NCBI GenBank assembly: GCA_039810585.1
Contig: JBDHXF010000018.1
Span: 1 to 64,000 of the forward strand
Origin: JBBATK01 sp039810585
Lineage (GTDB): Bacteria > Bacteroidota > Ignavibacteria > Kapaibacteriales > NICIL-2
Direction of reading: 5' to 3'
Length of the DNA: 64,000 nt
The notes beneath the pieces were generated by a model. The model was not told the DNA's origin. It worked only from the letters and a program-made list of their open reading frames with translations, and searched no databases. This document shows, piece by piece, positions 18,234 to 26,978 of this stretch (positions are counted from its first letter, which is position 1; each line of letters starts with the position of its first letter). A program made the translations under genes and the position numbers.

Positions 18234-19034
18234 ATGCCGAACCATCCGCTCCGTTGCCGTTTCATGAGCTTCCCGTGTGCCTTGACGCTGTGTTTGCTTC
18301 TAGGAGGCGCACTGAGCCTAAAGGCGGGGTTTCGAGACAGTTCCACCATGCTCCTCTCCATACGCACAGGAGTGGAGCTTGCCCCGGATGCTCACGATTT
18401 CATGAGTGGGTACGCCTATTTTACGGGGCTCAACAATCGCGCGATTGCGTCAGCCGGCCTCATCGAAGGCGCGATGAAATACTCGTGGAGCTCGTGGAAT
18501 GTAGGCGTACTGGCAGAGTCGTGGACCTCCCACTTTGCCGAACAAGGAACTACAAGTATAGAAAGTGGTAGCCGTACGGTGACCAGAGAGTTGGTGGAAG
18601 ACTTCACCATTCGAGCTCTGCCAGTTCTGGCAACAGTGGAGTATTTGCCCTTTCCCCAGCAGTTTCAGGAGTATGTGGGGGTTGGCGTAGGAGCTGCCGG
18701 CATCAGGACCACCTGGATTGAGTACGCATCATCCAATGCGCCGGGTGATCCGCGTGTTGGTGGTCAACTGATCAATAGTCAAACCATTCAGCCAATGGTT
18801 AGGCTGTATTGTGGGGTGATTTTGGGATTCGACAAGTTTGGCGTGGCTTCCAACGGGAGTATCATTATTGAGGGACGTTACAGTTGGTGTCGAAACAGCA
18901 TCCACCCGTGGGCCACTCTCATCGCACAGGAAAAATATTTGACCGATGCGAGCGATACGGCGAACAACGTCGGCATTTCCTCCCTTAGTTTAGCAATTGG
19001 AATTCAGTTCCGTTTTAAGAATAGTCGTCGCTGA
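18234..19034 (+). CDS. Uncharacterised exported protein, probable outer-membrane beta-barrel
   Basis: The family was not recognised. The product of about 266 residues has a charged N-region, then a hydrophobic signal segment (FPCALTLCLLLGGALSLKA). The body alternates polar and hydrophobic residues and ends in SLSLAIGIQFRFKNSRR, like a final barrel strand. TVEYLPFPQQFQEYVGVGVGAAGIRTTW resembles repeats of outer-membrane beta-barrel proteins. ATG 18234 follows an AAGGG box; GTG 18222 and ATG 18264 are alternatives. It lies 26 bp after arginase and may be cotranscribed with it. Confidence 0.7.
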   Translation: MPNHPLRCRFMSFPCALTLCLLLGGALSLKAGFRDSSTMLLSIRTGVELAPDAHDFMSGYAYFTGLNNRAIASAGLIEGAMKYSWSSWNVGVLAESWTSHFAEQGTTSIESGSRTVTRELVEDFTIRALPVLATVEYLPFPQQFQEYVGVGVGAAGIRTTWIEYASSNAPGDPRVGGQLINSQTIQPMVRLYCGVILGFDKFGVASNGSIIIEGRYSWCRNSIHPWATLIAQEKYLTDASDTANNVGISSLSLAIGIQFRFKNSRR

Positions 19035-19086
19035 CGTTCACCATTTCGGGCTTCACCATAGCCCATAGCGTTTTGTAGGAGGATGT

Positions 19087-19362
19087 ATGAAAATCAATTT
19101 GACCAACCGTCATTTCAAGGGCTCGGATGCTCTGCAAGAAGCCGTTGAAAAAGCTGCACTTAATTTTACTCAGTACCACGACAATATCATCAGCACCGAA
19201 GCCGTGCTCGAAAAACACGAGAGCGGTGACAGTGTAGAATTCATTGTCCATGTTGGTGGCGGAACCGTTGTGGCCAAGGAAACCGAATCCGACCTCTACA
19301 AGGCCATGCACGCTGCTTCGGATCATGTGATTCGGCAGCTGCAAAAAATCAAGGCTAAATAA
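19087..19362 (+). CDS. hpf: Short ribosome hibernation promoting factor (HPF/YfiA family)
   Basis: This 91-residue protein has the ribosome-associated S30AE/HPF fold, which binds the decoding region of 30S subunits and inactivates ribosomes during slow growth. It begins MKINLTNRHFKGSDALQEA. The core is the beta-alpha-beta arrangement with FIVHVGGGTVVAKETESDLYKAMHAASD and a basic end LQKIKAK. There is no long C-terminal dimerisation domain, so it is of the short type. A strong site (TAGGAGGATGT) sits directly before ATG 19087. Confidence 0.88.
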   Translation: MKINLTNRHFKGSDALQEAVEKAALNFTQYHDNIISTEAVLEKHESGDSVEFIVHVGGGTVVAKETESDLYKAMHAASDHVIRQLQKIKAK

Positions 19363-19596
19363 GGCCTTACAGCCGGCCAGTCTTTTTGTCATGTGCCTAC
19401 TCCTCATCGTTGCTCATACCGTCCTTCCTGTTGAGCAAGAGAAGTGTGTGTACCTTTTCGATTTGCTCGCGCTTCCCCGTTTGCTCGCCGGAATCCTGAG
19501 AGTGTAGGGAGATGTCGACTCGGATCACGCGCTCCACATTGTCTATCGATGGGTTGGCAAATTGAAAGGAAGAGTGTGATGACGCCTTTTAAAATC

Positions 19597-19618
19597 CCTA
19601 CAAGAAGTATCTTGTAGG
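19597..19618 (+). other. 9-bp stem hairpin ahead of methyltransferase gene
   Basis: CCTACAAGA and TCTTGTAGG pair perfectly around the loop AGTA, about 20 bases before ATG 19638. It lacks a T-run on the plus strand. It could stop transcription from hpf weakly or structure the leader of the next mRNA. Confidence 0.5.
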
Positions 19619-19637
19619 TCTCACATCATTTCTTGCT

Positions 19638-20459
19638 ATGACATCTGTTGATTTCCGAGCGATTGTTCAACAATCCCCCGATTTTGCTCCTCACGAGAAG
19701 TACTACTGGGGTTACCAATACCAATTGTCCCGTGAAGTTTTGGTCCCCGAACTTATCGCTCGCGGAGCCTTTCATTCCGGTGATGCTGTCGCGGAAATTG
19801 GATGCGGTGAGGCGGGCGTGTTGCATGCTTTTATACAGGCAGGGGCAACGAAGGCTTTGGGAACAGACATCGCCACGTTTCGTCTGGAGATTGGCGAGAA
19901 GTTGAAATCACTGCTCAAGATCGACCTCACGCTGAGTGAGCACGACATTCTCTTCGGACCACCAAAGGAGGAATGGCGTAAGGCGTACGACTTAGTTCTG
20001 TTGCGTGATGTGATCGAACACTTGGATGACGCCGGATTGGCACTTCGGAACATTCGAAATATCCTCAAGCCCGGAGGATGGCTTTTTGTCACCTTTCCAC
20101 CGTACAATTCGCCCTATGGTGGACACCAACACTTGCTGAAGAATTTCTGGGGACGATTCCCCTACGTGCATCTACTTCCGAAGTCGATTTTCCTCAAAAT
20201 GATTCAATCCGGCGACCATCCACGAAACATCGAAGAGGTGGCTCGCTTAAAGGAGATTCGATTGAGCGCTAATGCCTTCCTGAAGGCAGCACAAGAGGCT
20301 GGATACGAAGTAGTGCGGGATGATTACTATCTCTTACGTCCGGTCTTCAAAATGAAATTCGGGTTGCCGACTATTCGCATATCGGCATTCAAACACCTGC
20401 CATTCGTTAAATCGTTTCTAAGCCTGGAAGCCGCAGTGTTACTACGGCTTCCGAAGTAG
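19638..20459 (+). CDS. Class I SAM-dependent methyltransferase
   Basis: This soluble protein of 273 residues has a Rossmann-type methyltransferase domain (about 40-165). Motif I reads VAEIGCGEAGVLHAF, the acidic post-I position is in ALGTDIATF, and motif IV/V is in YDLVLLRDVIEHLDDAGLALRNI followed by LKPGGWLFVTFPPY. The C-terminal part (about 170-273) is a variable domain. The substrate is unknown; similar domain layouts occur in methyltransferases acting on quinones, sugars or lipids. No neighbouring gene fixes the pathway. Confidence 0.8.
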   Translation: MTSVDFRAIVQQSPDFAPHEKYYWGYQYQLSREVLVPELIARGAFHSGDAVAEIGCGEAGVLHAFIQAGATKALGTDIATFRLEIGEKLKSLLKIDLTLSEHDILFGPPKEEWRKAYDLVLLRDVIEHLDDAGLALRNIRNILKPGGWLFVTFPPYNSPYGGHQHLLKNFWGRFPYVHLLPKSIFLKMIQSGDHPRNIEEVARLKEIRLSANAFLKAAQEAGYEVVRDDYYLLRPVFKMKFGLPTIRISAFKHLPFVKSFLSLEAAVLLRLPK

Positions 20460-20497
20460 AGTATTTTATTAGCCCACGAAGGAAACTCGGCCACTCA

Positions 20498-21022
20498 CTA
20501 AAATGAGTGACCAATTCCAAAACTTAATCCGGATGTATTGTAACCATAGCTGGCTAAGGCAAACCAGTCCTTCTGGAAGTAGTAATTCACTCCAAAAACA
20601 AATTGCAGGTACAATCCACTCACGTTCTGTGCTCCTCCTGCACCACCGGAATAGTGCCAGTACAGAAATGCTAGCCCTAAATTCACAAACGGATCCCACT
20701 GAGTATTCTCCATAAGTGGTCCAAGATGGTACCCGCAGTGCGCAGCTATTGGCATGTAGGTGCCGTTTCCTAGGCCATTGCCTGAAATGTCTATACTCCC
20801 TCCAACGTCAAAACTTCCCGGACCCCACACATTGCCGGAGCGTAAAACATAGTCGTAGTCAACCCCAAAATCAAGAATATTAGATATAGAGCTCAAACCC
20901 AAACGAATATCGGCTTGGCTGTTACCCTGTTGATACTGGTGGTAAATACCTAAGGCTTTCTGACTGAAACTCAAGCTCGTGCAGCACACGGCGACGAGCG
21001 TAAAGAGAAGAACTTTGTACAT
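20498..21022 (-). CDS. Uncharacterised small outer-membrane beta-barrel-like protein
   Basis: The family was not recognised. ATG 21022 is preceded by AGGAGC at good spacing and gives a 174-residue protein with a signal peptide (MYKVLLFTLVAVCCTSLSFSQ). The mature part has alternating short strands rich in Gly, Tyr and aromatic residues and ends FALASYGYNTSGLSFGIGHSF. The terminal Phe fits the BAM recognition rule for outer-membrane barrels. An upstream ATG at 21037 adds five residues. The gene stands alone, convergent with the methyltransferase. Confidence 0.72.
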   Translation of the reverse strand: MYKVLLFTLVAVCCTSLSFSQKALGIYHQYQQGNSQADIRLGLSSISNILDFGVDYDYVLRSGNVWGPGSFDVGGSIDISGNGLGNGTYMPIAAHCGYHLGPLMENTQWDPFVNLGLAFLYWHYSGGAGGAQNVSGLYLQFVFGVNYYFQKDWFALASYGYNTSGLSFGIGHSF

Positions 21023-21227
21023 CAAGAGCTCCTGCATATCGTGGTTTAACGTATTGCTCCAAACTAAACAGCGCTGACGATATGCGACAAACCTTTTCTC
21101 AAAGTTTGCCTACTGTTTCTGTATGCAACTCTGCAGTCCACGTAGTCCCACACCGCCCATTCTAGCGTATCGGTGTAACTTGCATTCGAAACCTGAACGG
21201 TTCATCTTTGAGACTACCACAGTACAC

Positions 21228-22685
21228 ATGAAATCACTCGCCTATCTCAGCTACAAAACAAAGATTCTCTGCACGATGGGACCCGCCATCGGAACCGAAG
21301 ACAAAGTTGTCGAAGCACTGTTTGCCGGTGCATCCGCCTTTCGCCTGAACATGAGTCATAGTTCGCATAGCACGCATGCACAGTTCATCAAGATGATTCG
21401 TAGCGCAGAAAAGCGTTGCCATCTGCATGTGCCCATCGTTGCGGATTTACAGGGACCCAAACTTCGCGTCGGAGATTTGGGCGATGGCTTGATGTTAATG
21501 ACCGGCCGCGATATCATTATTGCCGATCCCACGGTGCTCAAGCGCAAGAAGATCAAGGCGCCGGAGGGATACATTCCGCTGGAGTATCCTTCGCTAGCGC
21601 GGGACGTGAAGCGGGGCGATACCTTGCTTTTCGACGACGGTCTTTTGTCCGCCCAAGTGATGGCTACCGATGGCATCATGGTAAAAGCAGTGGTGATCAA
21701 CGGTGGTTTGCTGAAGTCGCGCAAGGGTCTCAACCTCCCTCACATCAAAGTGAGCGTGCCTTCCATCACGGCGAAGGACAAAGCGGATTTGGCATTTGCC
21801 GTCAAACATGGCGTGGATTATATCGCGGTCTCCTTCGTGCGATCTGCCCAAGACATCCGTCACGTGCGCAAAGTCATCCAATCTCTACAGAGTTCAATTC
21901 CCATCTTTGCCAAAATCGAAAAGCCGGAAGCCCTCGTGAATATTGAGGAAATCGTAAAGGTGAGCGACGGCATCATGGTTGCTCGTGGTGACCTTGGTGT
22001 CGAAATCCCAGCCTCACGCGTTCCCATGGAACAGAAGCGCATTATTGCTCTGTGTAACAACTACGCCAAGCCGGTCATCACCGCCACCCAAATGTTGGAG
22101 TCGATGATTCAACACCCGCGCCCCACTCGCGCCGAGGCCAGTGACGTGGCTAATGCTGTTCTCGACGGCACCGACGCCGTGATGCTTAGCGCAGAGACCT
22201 CGGTTGGTGCCTACCCAATCGAAGCCATTTCGTATATGAGAACGATCTGCACAGAAGCCGAGAAGCAAATGCTGTCGGACGGTAAGATCTTCATGCGTTC
22301 GATGGAAGTAAAGGTAGCCGGTGAAGAAAACACCAAGTCCATCGCCATGGCTGCTGCAACCATTGCCGAAGAACAAAACATCAGTTGTATCGCCTCGCTC
22401 AGTTATTCGGGTCAGACTGCGCACTTGATTTCCAATCGTCGTCCACGTGCTCCGATCTTGGCCGTTACCTCAGTGCATGAAACGGCTCGTAAGGTAGGTC
22501 TATACTGGGGTGTTCACGGCTTTGTCGTGGAGAAGGTCAGCACCACCGACGATACCATCGAACACATTAAAAAACTCCTCGTTGGTCGCGGTTACTACGA
22601 GAAAGGCGCGTCGGTGGTCTTTACCATTGGCCGTCCCCTCGTAGCCCGCTCTCGCACCAACATGCTGAGTATCGAGACTCTTTAG
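21228..22685 (+). CDS. pyk: Pyruvate kinase
   Basis: This enzyme transfers phosphate from phosphoenolpyruvate to ADP in the last step of glycolysis. From ATG 21228 (MKSLAYLSYKTKILCTMGPA) the product has 485 residues, the standard length without an extra PEP-utiliser domain. Clear features are RLNMSHSSH, DLQGPKLRVGDL, the catalytic Lys in IFAKIEKPEALVN, the Mg site in DGIMVARGDLGVEIP and TATQMLESMI with ATSVG-like AETSVGAYP. The C-terminal allosteric domain is present. The frame opens at 21123 but the first 35 residues are not family-like. A hairpin element begins 11 bp after the stop. Confidence 0.95.
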   Translation: MKSLAYLSYKTKILCTMGPAIGTEDKVVEALFAGASAFRLNMSHSSHSTHAQFIKMIRSAEKRCHLHVPIVADLQGPKLRVGDLGDGLMLMTGRDIIIADPTVLKRKKIKAPEGYIPLEYPSLARDVKRGDTLLFDDGLLSAQVMATDGIMVKAVVINGGLLKSRKGLNLPHIKVSVPSITAKDKADLAFAVKHGVDYIAVSFVRSAQDIRHVRKVIQSLQSSIPIFAKIEKPEALVNIEEIVKVSDGIMVARGDLGVEIPASRVPMEQKRIIALCNNYAKPVITATQMLESMIQHPRPTRAEASDVANAVLDGTDAVMLSAETSVGAYPIEAISYMRTICTEAEKQMLSDGKIFMRSMEVKVAGEENTKSIAMAAATIAEEQNISCIASLSYSGQTAHLISNRRPRAPILAVTSVHETARKVGLYWGVHGFVVEKVSTTDDTIEHIKKLLVGRGYYEKGASVVFTIGRPLVARSRTNMLSIETL

Positions 22686-22696
22686 CAGCTCGTCGT

Positions 22697-22747
22697 CAGG
22701 AGATTTCTTATTCGTGCGCGCGAAGCGCACACGAATTGAAAGTCTCC
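22697..22747 (+). repeat. Dispersed hairpin element, copy 2
   Basis: It starts CAGGAGATTTCTT and then has the core ATTCGTGCGCGC (22710-22721), loop GAA, GCGCACACGAAT (22725-22736) with a single C/A mismatch. GGAGATTTC at the start can also pair with GAAAGTCTCC at the end. Inner stem and outer flanks differ from copy 1 (8443-8490) but in both copies they still pair. It follows the pyk stop, which fits a terminator or mRNA 3'-end role. Confidence 0.75.
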
Positions 22748-22773
22748 AGAACGATTCATCAGCCCTCAAAACG

Positions 22774-22810
22774 CAAAGGCCTTCCGATCCCATTGATCAG
22801 AAGGCCTTTG
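22774..22810. terminator. Bidirectional terminator between pyk and rho
   Basis: CAAAGGCCTTC and GAAGGCCTTTG pair perfectly around an inner GATC/GATC pair and a short loop. A- and T-rich stem ends suit termination of both converging genes. Confidence 0.75.
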
Positions 22811-22851
22811 TTATGTCGCCGTCACTCGCGTACCACGCAACACCCGAAAGA

Positions 22852-24159
22852 TTAAGAATTCATGGTCTGCAAGAATTCCTTGTTGGAGCGTGTCTTGCCC
22901 AATCGGTCGAGCAATGTTTCCATCGCCTCGACGCTGCTGAGTTCGCTCAGGAACTTGCGCAGAATCCAGATGCGATTCAGATCGTCGGGAGCAATGAGGA
23001 GGTCTTCTTTACGGGTACCGGACTTGTTCACATCGATCGCCGGGAACACTCGTCGTTCAGCCAAACGGCGGTCGAGCACCAATTCCATGTTACCGGTTCC
23101 CTTGAACTCTTCGAAAATCACTTCGTCCATACGGCTGCCGGTATCAATCAACGCGGTGGCTATGATAGTGAGCGAGCCGCCCTCTTCAATGTTCCGCGCG
23201 GCACCAAAGAAGCGCTTTGGCTTGTGCAAGGCATTGGCGTCTACACCACCCGATAAGATTTTACCGGAGTGTGGAATGACGGTATTATGAGCGCGGGCAA
23301 GACGAGTGATAGAGTCTAGCAACACGATCACATCCTGTTTTGCTTCGATGAGACGCTTTGCTTTTTCAAGCACCATTTCGGCTACTTGGACGTGACGTTC
23401 GGGTTGTTCGTCGAAGGTGGAGGCAATCACTTCGGCTTTCACGGAGCGTTGCATATCGGTCACTTCTTCCGGACGTTCGTCGATGAGCAACACAATCAGC
23501 TTAGCTTCGGGATGATTTCGAGTGATGCTGTTAGCAATTTTTTGAAGGAGGATAGTCTTACCGGATTTCGGCGGTGACACAATCAAACCACGCTGACCTT
23601 TTCCGATGGGACACAGCATATCGATGATACGCATCGGGTATTCGCTAGGAATAGTCTCCAACTTGAGTTGTCGCTCCGGATAGGTCGGCGTCAAGTTGTC
23701 GAAAATGGTGCGGTCCCGCATCAGATCCGGTTCAACGTAATTGACAGTCTCTACTTTCAAAAGAGCGAAGAAACGCTCCCCTTCTTTGGGCGGACGAACG
23801 TGTCCGCGAACGGTATCGCCGGTACGTAAACCAAACTTCTTGATTTGCGAAGGGCTAACGTAGATATCGTCCGGCGAGGGTAAGTAATTGTAATCAGCAG
23901 AACGAAGGAAACCATAACCATCGGGAAGCACTTCCAATACGCCGGTGCTGACGGTGACGCCTTCATTGTGTTGCTCGCGCATCTGCAGTGCAGATTGTGC
24001 TTCGATAATGCGGAAAATGAGCTCCTGCTTTCGCAGATCGGAGAAGTCCGGAATACTCAAAGCTTTCGCGATCTTGGTGAGCTCGGCGATCTTCTTGGTT
24101 TTGAGTTCGTTAATGTCGATGACGGCAGGAACATTCTGATCCGGTTCGGTCTTTGCCAT
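22852..24159 (-). CDS. rho: Transcription termination factor Rho
   Basis: This is the hexameric RNA-dependent ATPase that ends transcription. The 435 residues contain an N-terminal helix bundle (about 18-60), the cold-shock-like RNA-binding domain with EVLPDGYGFLRSADYNYLPS (75-94), and the ATPase with Walker A VSPPKSGKT (about 194-202), LIVLLIDERPEEVTDM, VIVLLDSITRLARAHN and the Q/R-loop region around DANALHKPKRFFGAARN. The N-terminus lacks the long low-complexity insertion seen in many Bacteroidota Rho proteins; notably, a tract of that kind is on TilS in this genome. It has a long upstream region. Confidence 0.96.
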   Translation of the reverse strand: MAKTEPDQNVPAVIDINELKTKKIAELTKIAKALSIPDFSDLRKQELIFRIIEAQSALQMREQHNEGVTVSTGVLEVLPDGYGFLRSADYNYLPSPDDIYVSPSQIKKFGLRTGDTVRGHVRPPKEGERFFALLKVETVNYVEPDLMRDRTIFDNLTPTYPERQLKLETIPSEYPMRIIDMLCPIGKGQRGLIVSPPKSGKTILLQKIANSITRNHPEAKLIVLLIDERPEEVTDMQRSVKAEVIASTFDEQPERHVQVAEMVLEKAKRLIEAKQDVIVLLDSITRLARAHNTVIPHSGKILSGGVDANALHKPKRFFGAARNIEEGGSLTIIATALIDTGSRMDEVIFEEFKGTGNMELVLDRRLAERRVFPAIDVNKSGTRKEDLLIAPDDLNRIWILRKFLSELSSVEAMETLLDRLGKTRSNKEFLQTMNS

Positions 24160-24742
24160 TGCGGTAAATAAGTTGAGGGTGATGAGAGAAGTGTATTAGT
24201 CGTTCAGGACGAGTGAAAGTATATGACTCAGTTGAGACGATTGAATGTGTATGCGAAGAGTAAAGGCTTATCAGGTCTTGTATGGTCTACGATGGAATGA
24301 TCTGCACTTGTTTAACCAGCACGTCTGAGGCCGTGTTCCCTACACAGCAGCGGAATTGAACGAAGTATGTCCAGGCTCGACCTTCAGGGTACGGGATATA
24401 TCAGTATGTGTGTCGGTGGTAGGCTTGTGCCGAATTCGATCAATCGTGCATCCACAAAAAGCACCGGGTTCTGCTGCATTGAACTGCGCACGCGCTTTCA
24501 AGCGGATGCGTCAGATAGGTAGTGAATTGTGGTATTGCAAAGTACGAGAAGTACGCAAACCATCAAAATATATTTCTGCACGCGCTTTTGAGCGGCGTTG
24601 ACCGCATTCGAACACTGTCCGCTGATTCTGCAAGGAAGTGAGATTCCTTCGTGGTCAGCAGCCTTGGCGACATGAGGGTCGACAATTTGGCACGCTGCTT
24701 GCCATCTACCGGCAACAACACCTACTACACTTCGGAGTTCTT
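24160..24742. other. Gene-poor stretch between rho and the DegT gene, with a twin repeat
   Basis: About 580 bp separate two divergent genes and I see no convincing coding frame. Two copies of the 18-base motif GCACGCGCTTTyrAGCGG lie at about 24487-24504 and 24577-24594. Each holds a small inverted repeat (CGCTT..AAGCG type). Promoters for both genes must lie here, and an untranslated RNA is possible but not demonstrated. The short frame at 24356-24601 has no ribosome site or recognisable content. Confidence 0.5.
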
Positions 24743-25879
24743 ATGAGCGTTCCCTTTCTGGACTTAAAAGCAAACTATGCTCCCTTACGGGATGAAATAT
24801 TAGCGCAGATCACGGAGGTACTGGACAACACCGCCTACGTGCTCGGACCGAAGGTTCAAGCTTTCGAAAAGGCTTTTGCCGCCAAACACGACGTTGCCTT
24901 CTGCAGTGCCGTCAGCTCCGGGACCGATGCCAATCACTTGGCACTGTGGGCCTTGGGAGTGACGCATGGTGATGAAGTCATTATCCCCGCCAATACCTTT
25001 ATCGCTACCGCTTGGGGCGCAACACTCTGTGGTGCCACACCGGTATTTGTGGACTGCGATCCTACAACATACACGATCGACTCAACGAAGGTAGAAGCGG
25101 CTATTACGCCGCGCACCAAGGCTATTGTGGCCGTGCATTTGTATGGACAAGCAGCCGACATGGAAGCACTACGTCGCATTGCCGACAAACACAAACTTTT
25201 CCTCGTAGAAGATGCCGCACAATCGCACAATGCATTGTATAACGGTAAACCCATCGGCGGTTTAGGCGATATCTGCTCTTTCAGTTTCTATCCCGGTAAG
25301 AATCTGGGCGCCTATGGCGAAGGCGGAGCTGTCACCACCAACAATCCCGAGCTCGCTCGCAAGGTCCGTATGATGCGCGATCACGGTTCAGAAAAGCAGT
25401 ATTACCACGAAATGTATGGTCACAACTACCGCATGGAAGCCATGCAAGGAGCCGTTCTTGGTGTGAAGCTCAAGCATTTGGACGAGTACACCACAGAGCG
25501 ACGTCGTGTTGCGGCTCGCTACAACGAACTCTTGAAGGGTATTGACGGTATTACCTTACCGTTTGAACGCTCGAACGGACGTCACGTCTACCATCTCTTC
25601 GTTATCCAAACTTCGCAGCGTTCAGAACTGCAACAGTTTTTGCAGGAGCACGAAATAGGAACGGGGCTACATTACCCGGTGCCCTTGCACATGCAAGAGT
25701 GTTTTGCGCATTTGGGATACACACAAGGACAATTCCCGGTCTCCGAAAAACTTGGCAACGAATGTTTGTCGCTCCCGATGTTCCCGGAAATGACCGACGA
25801 CCAAATTGTGTACGTCTGCGATCACATCAAACAATTTGTGGCGAGCCATCAACAAAAGCATGTAGTCACGACAGCGTAA
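24743..25879 (+). CDS. DegT/DnrJ/EryC1 family sugar aminotransferase
   Basis: This PLP-dependent enzyme of 378 residues transfers an amino group to a keto-sugar nucleotide, usually for O-antigen, capsule or glycan building. Family markers: MSVPFLDLKANYAPL at the start, SSGTDANHLALWALG, EVIIPANTFIATAWG, LVEDAAQSHNALYNGKPIGGLGDICSFSFYPGKNLGAYGEGG with the PLP lysine in the PGKNLGA segment, and GHNYRMEAMQGAVL. GGAG lies 5 bases before ATG 24743; upstream frame to 24638 is not family-like. Which sugar it aminates is unknown; no other sugar-nucleotide gene is adjacent. Confidence 0.9.
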   Translation: MSVPFLDLKANYAPLRDEILAQITEVLDNTAYVLGPKVQAFEKAFAAKHDVAFCSAVSSGTDANHLALWALGVTHGDEVIIPANTFIATAWGATLCGATPVFVDCDPTTYTIDSTKVEAAITPRTKAIVAVHLYGQAADMEALRRIADKHKLFLVEDAAQSHNALYNGKPIGGLGDICSFSFYPGKNLGAYGEGGAVTTNNPELARKVRMMRDHGSEKQYYHEMYGHNYRMEAMQGAVLGVKLKHLDEYTTERRRVAARYNELLKGIDGITLPFERSNGRHVYHLFVIQTSQRSELQQFLQEHEIGTGLHYPVPLHMQECFAHLGYTQGQFPVSEKLGNECLSLPMFPEMTDDQIVYVCDHIKQFVASHQQKHVVTTA

Positions 25880-25935
25880 CGATTGAGTACTCCAGGCCAT
25901 GGCACTGACAGGTCACGGAGATACAACACATGCAC

Positions 25936-25976
25936 ACAGGATGATTCCCACCGGATTCATCCTGTTGTTTTTTTTT
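25936..25976 (+). terminator. Rho-independent terminator after the DegT gene
   Basis: ACAGGATGA (25936-25944) pairs with TCATCCTGT (25957-25965) and is followed by TGTTTTTTTTT. This is a textbook intrinsic terminator for the plus-strand aminotransferase gene. It also marks the downstream limit of the minus-strand rsmH gene. Confidence 0.9.
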
Positions 25977-25989
25977 CCAAGGCGATTGC

Positions 25990-26958
25990 TTAGGGAAGCT
26001 TTTCAAGCACGCGCATCTTGGCGCTGCGTGCGCGGGGATTTTCGGAGATTTCTTCCGGAGTAGGCAGGAGCGGTTTGGGACTCAGGTTTTTTGCCCGAGC
26101 CGGGATATCCACATCCCCCGGAAAACTGGAGCGATGGAAACTACTGAATTCCTTAAACACGTTTTTGACGATGCGATCTTCGAGCGAGTGGTAGGAAATG
26201 ACGACAATGCGCCCACCGGGCGCAAGCATCGATTCGACGCAGCGAAGGGTTTGTTCGAGTACTTCCAGTTCACGGTTCACAGCAATGCGAAGGGCTTGAA
26301 AGACCTTGGCCAGACTGGATAAAAAAACAGGTGGAGGAACAGTTTCCTCCACCAGCTTTCGTAACTCAACCGTGGTAGTGATTGGTGCGAGTCGTCGACG
26401 TTGGACGATTGCCTTCGTTATTTTCCGCGCAAACTTTTCTTCACCGAACTCTTGCAGAATCTGTTCTATTTCCTCCGCTTCCGCATCGTTAACGATGTCG
26501 GCTGCTGTCCGTCCGCTCCCCCCGAAGCGCATGTCCAGCGCGGTGTCGTACCGATGGCTAATCCCTTGAGCGGGATGATCCAATTGGTATGACGAAACTC
26601 CAAGATCCAACAAGAGTCCGCTGATTCCTTTGGTGCTGCGAGCCACCACTTCCTCATTGCTACATACCTCTGCATAGTTCCCGTGAACCAACCGAATGCG
26701 CGACTTGTCGCCGCGTGCAAGCTCATCTGCAAATGCCCCCCGACAAAAGCTAATGGCTTGCGGATCTGCATCGAAACACACCAGGCGGCCGCTTTGTGAA
26801 ATACTCCTCAGTATATATGCTGCATGCCCGCCGCCACCTAAGGTGCCGTCGATATAGAAACCATCTTTCTCCGTCACCAACCACTGAAGCACCTCTCGGA
26901 GCATCACGGGTCGGTGATAGACAAATTCTTGTGCGTTGTCAAAGACGGAAGGTTCCAC
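25990..26958 (-). CDS. rsmH: 16S rRNA (cytosine-1402 N4)-methyltransferase RsmH
   Basis: This SAM-dependent methyltransferase (formerly MraW) modifies C1402 in the 30S P-site. The 322 residues begin with YHRPVMLREVLQWL and contain motif I YIDGTLGGGGHAAYIL (35-50), then LLLDLGVSSYQLDHPAQGIS, the inserted helical domain with FGEEKFARKITKAI, and FQALRIAVNRELEVLEQTL followed by VISYHSLEDRIVK. It follows mraZ by 20 bp as usual. Odd: ftsL and the rest of the division and peptidoglycan cluster do not follow; the transcript ends at an unrelated gene. Confidence 0.95.
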   Translation of the reverse strand: MEPSVFDNAQEFVYHRPVMLREVLQWLVTEKDGFYIDGTLGGGGHAAYILRSISQSGRLVCFDADPQAISFCRGAFADELARGDKSRIRLVHGNYAEVCSNEEVVARSTKGISGLLLDLGVSSYQLDHPAQGISHRYDTALDMRFGGSGRTAADIVNDAEAEEIEQILQEFGEEKFARKITKAIVQRRRLAPITTTVELRKLVEETVPPPVFLSSLAKVFQALRIAVNRELEVLEQTLRCVESMLAPGGRIVVISYHSLEDRIVKNVFKEFSSFHRSSFPGDVDIPARAKNLSPKPLLPTPEEISENPRARSAKMRVLEKLP

Positions 26959-26978
26959 GTCAAGTGCCCAAGGGTGCG

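Noticed and set aside
22714..23290. Plus-strand frames of 180 and 142 codons
   Set aside because: They are antisense to rho, whose family motifs are clear on the minus strand.
24356..24601. 81-codon plus-strand frame between rho and the aminotransferase
   Set aside because: No ribosome site or protein-like character; spans a repeat.
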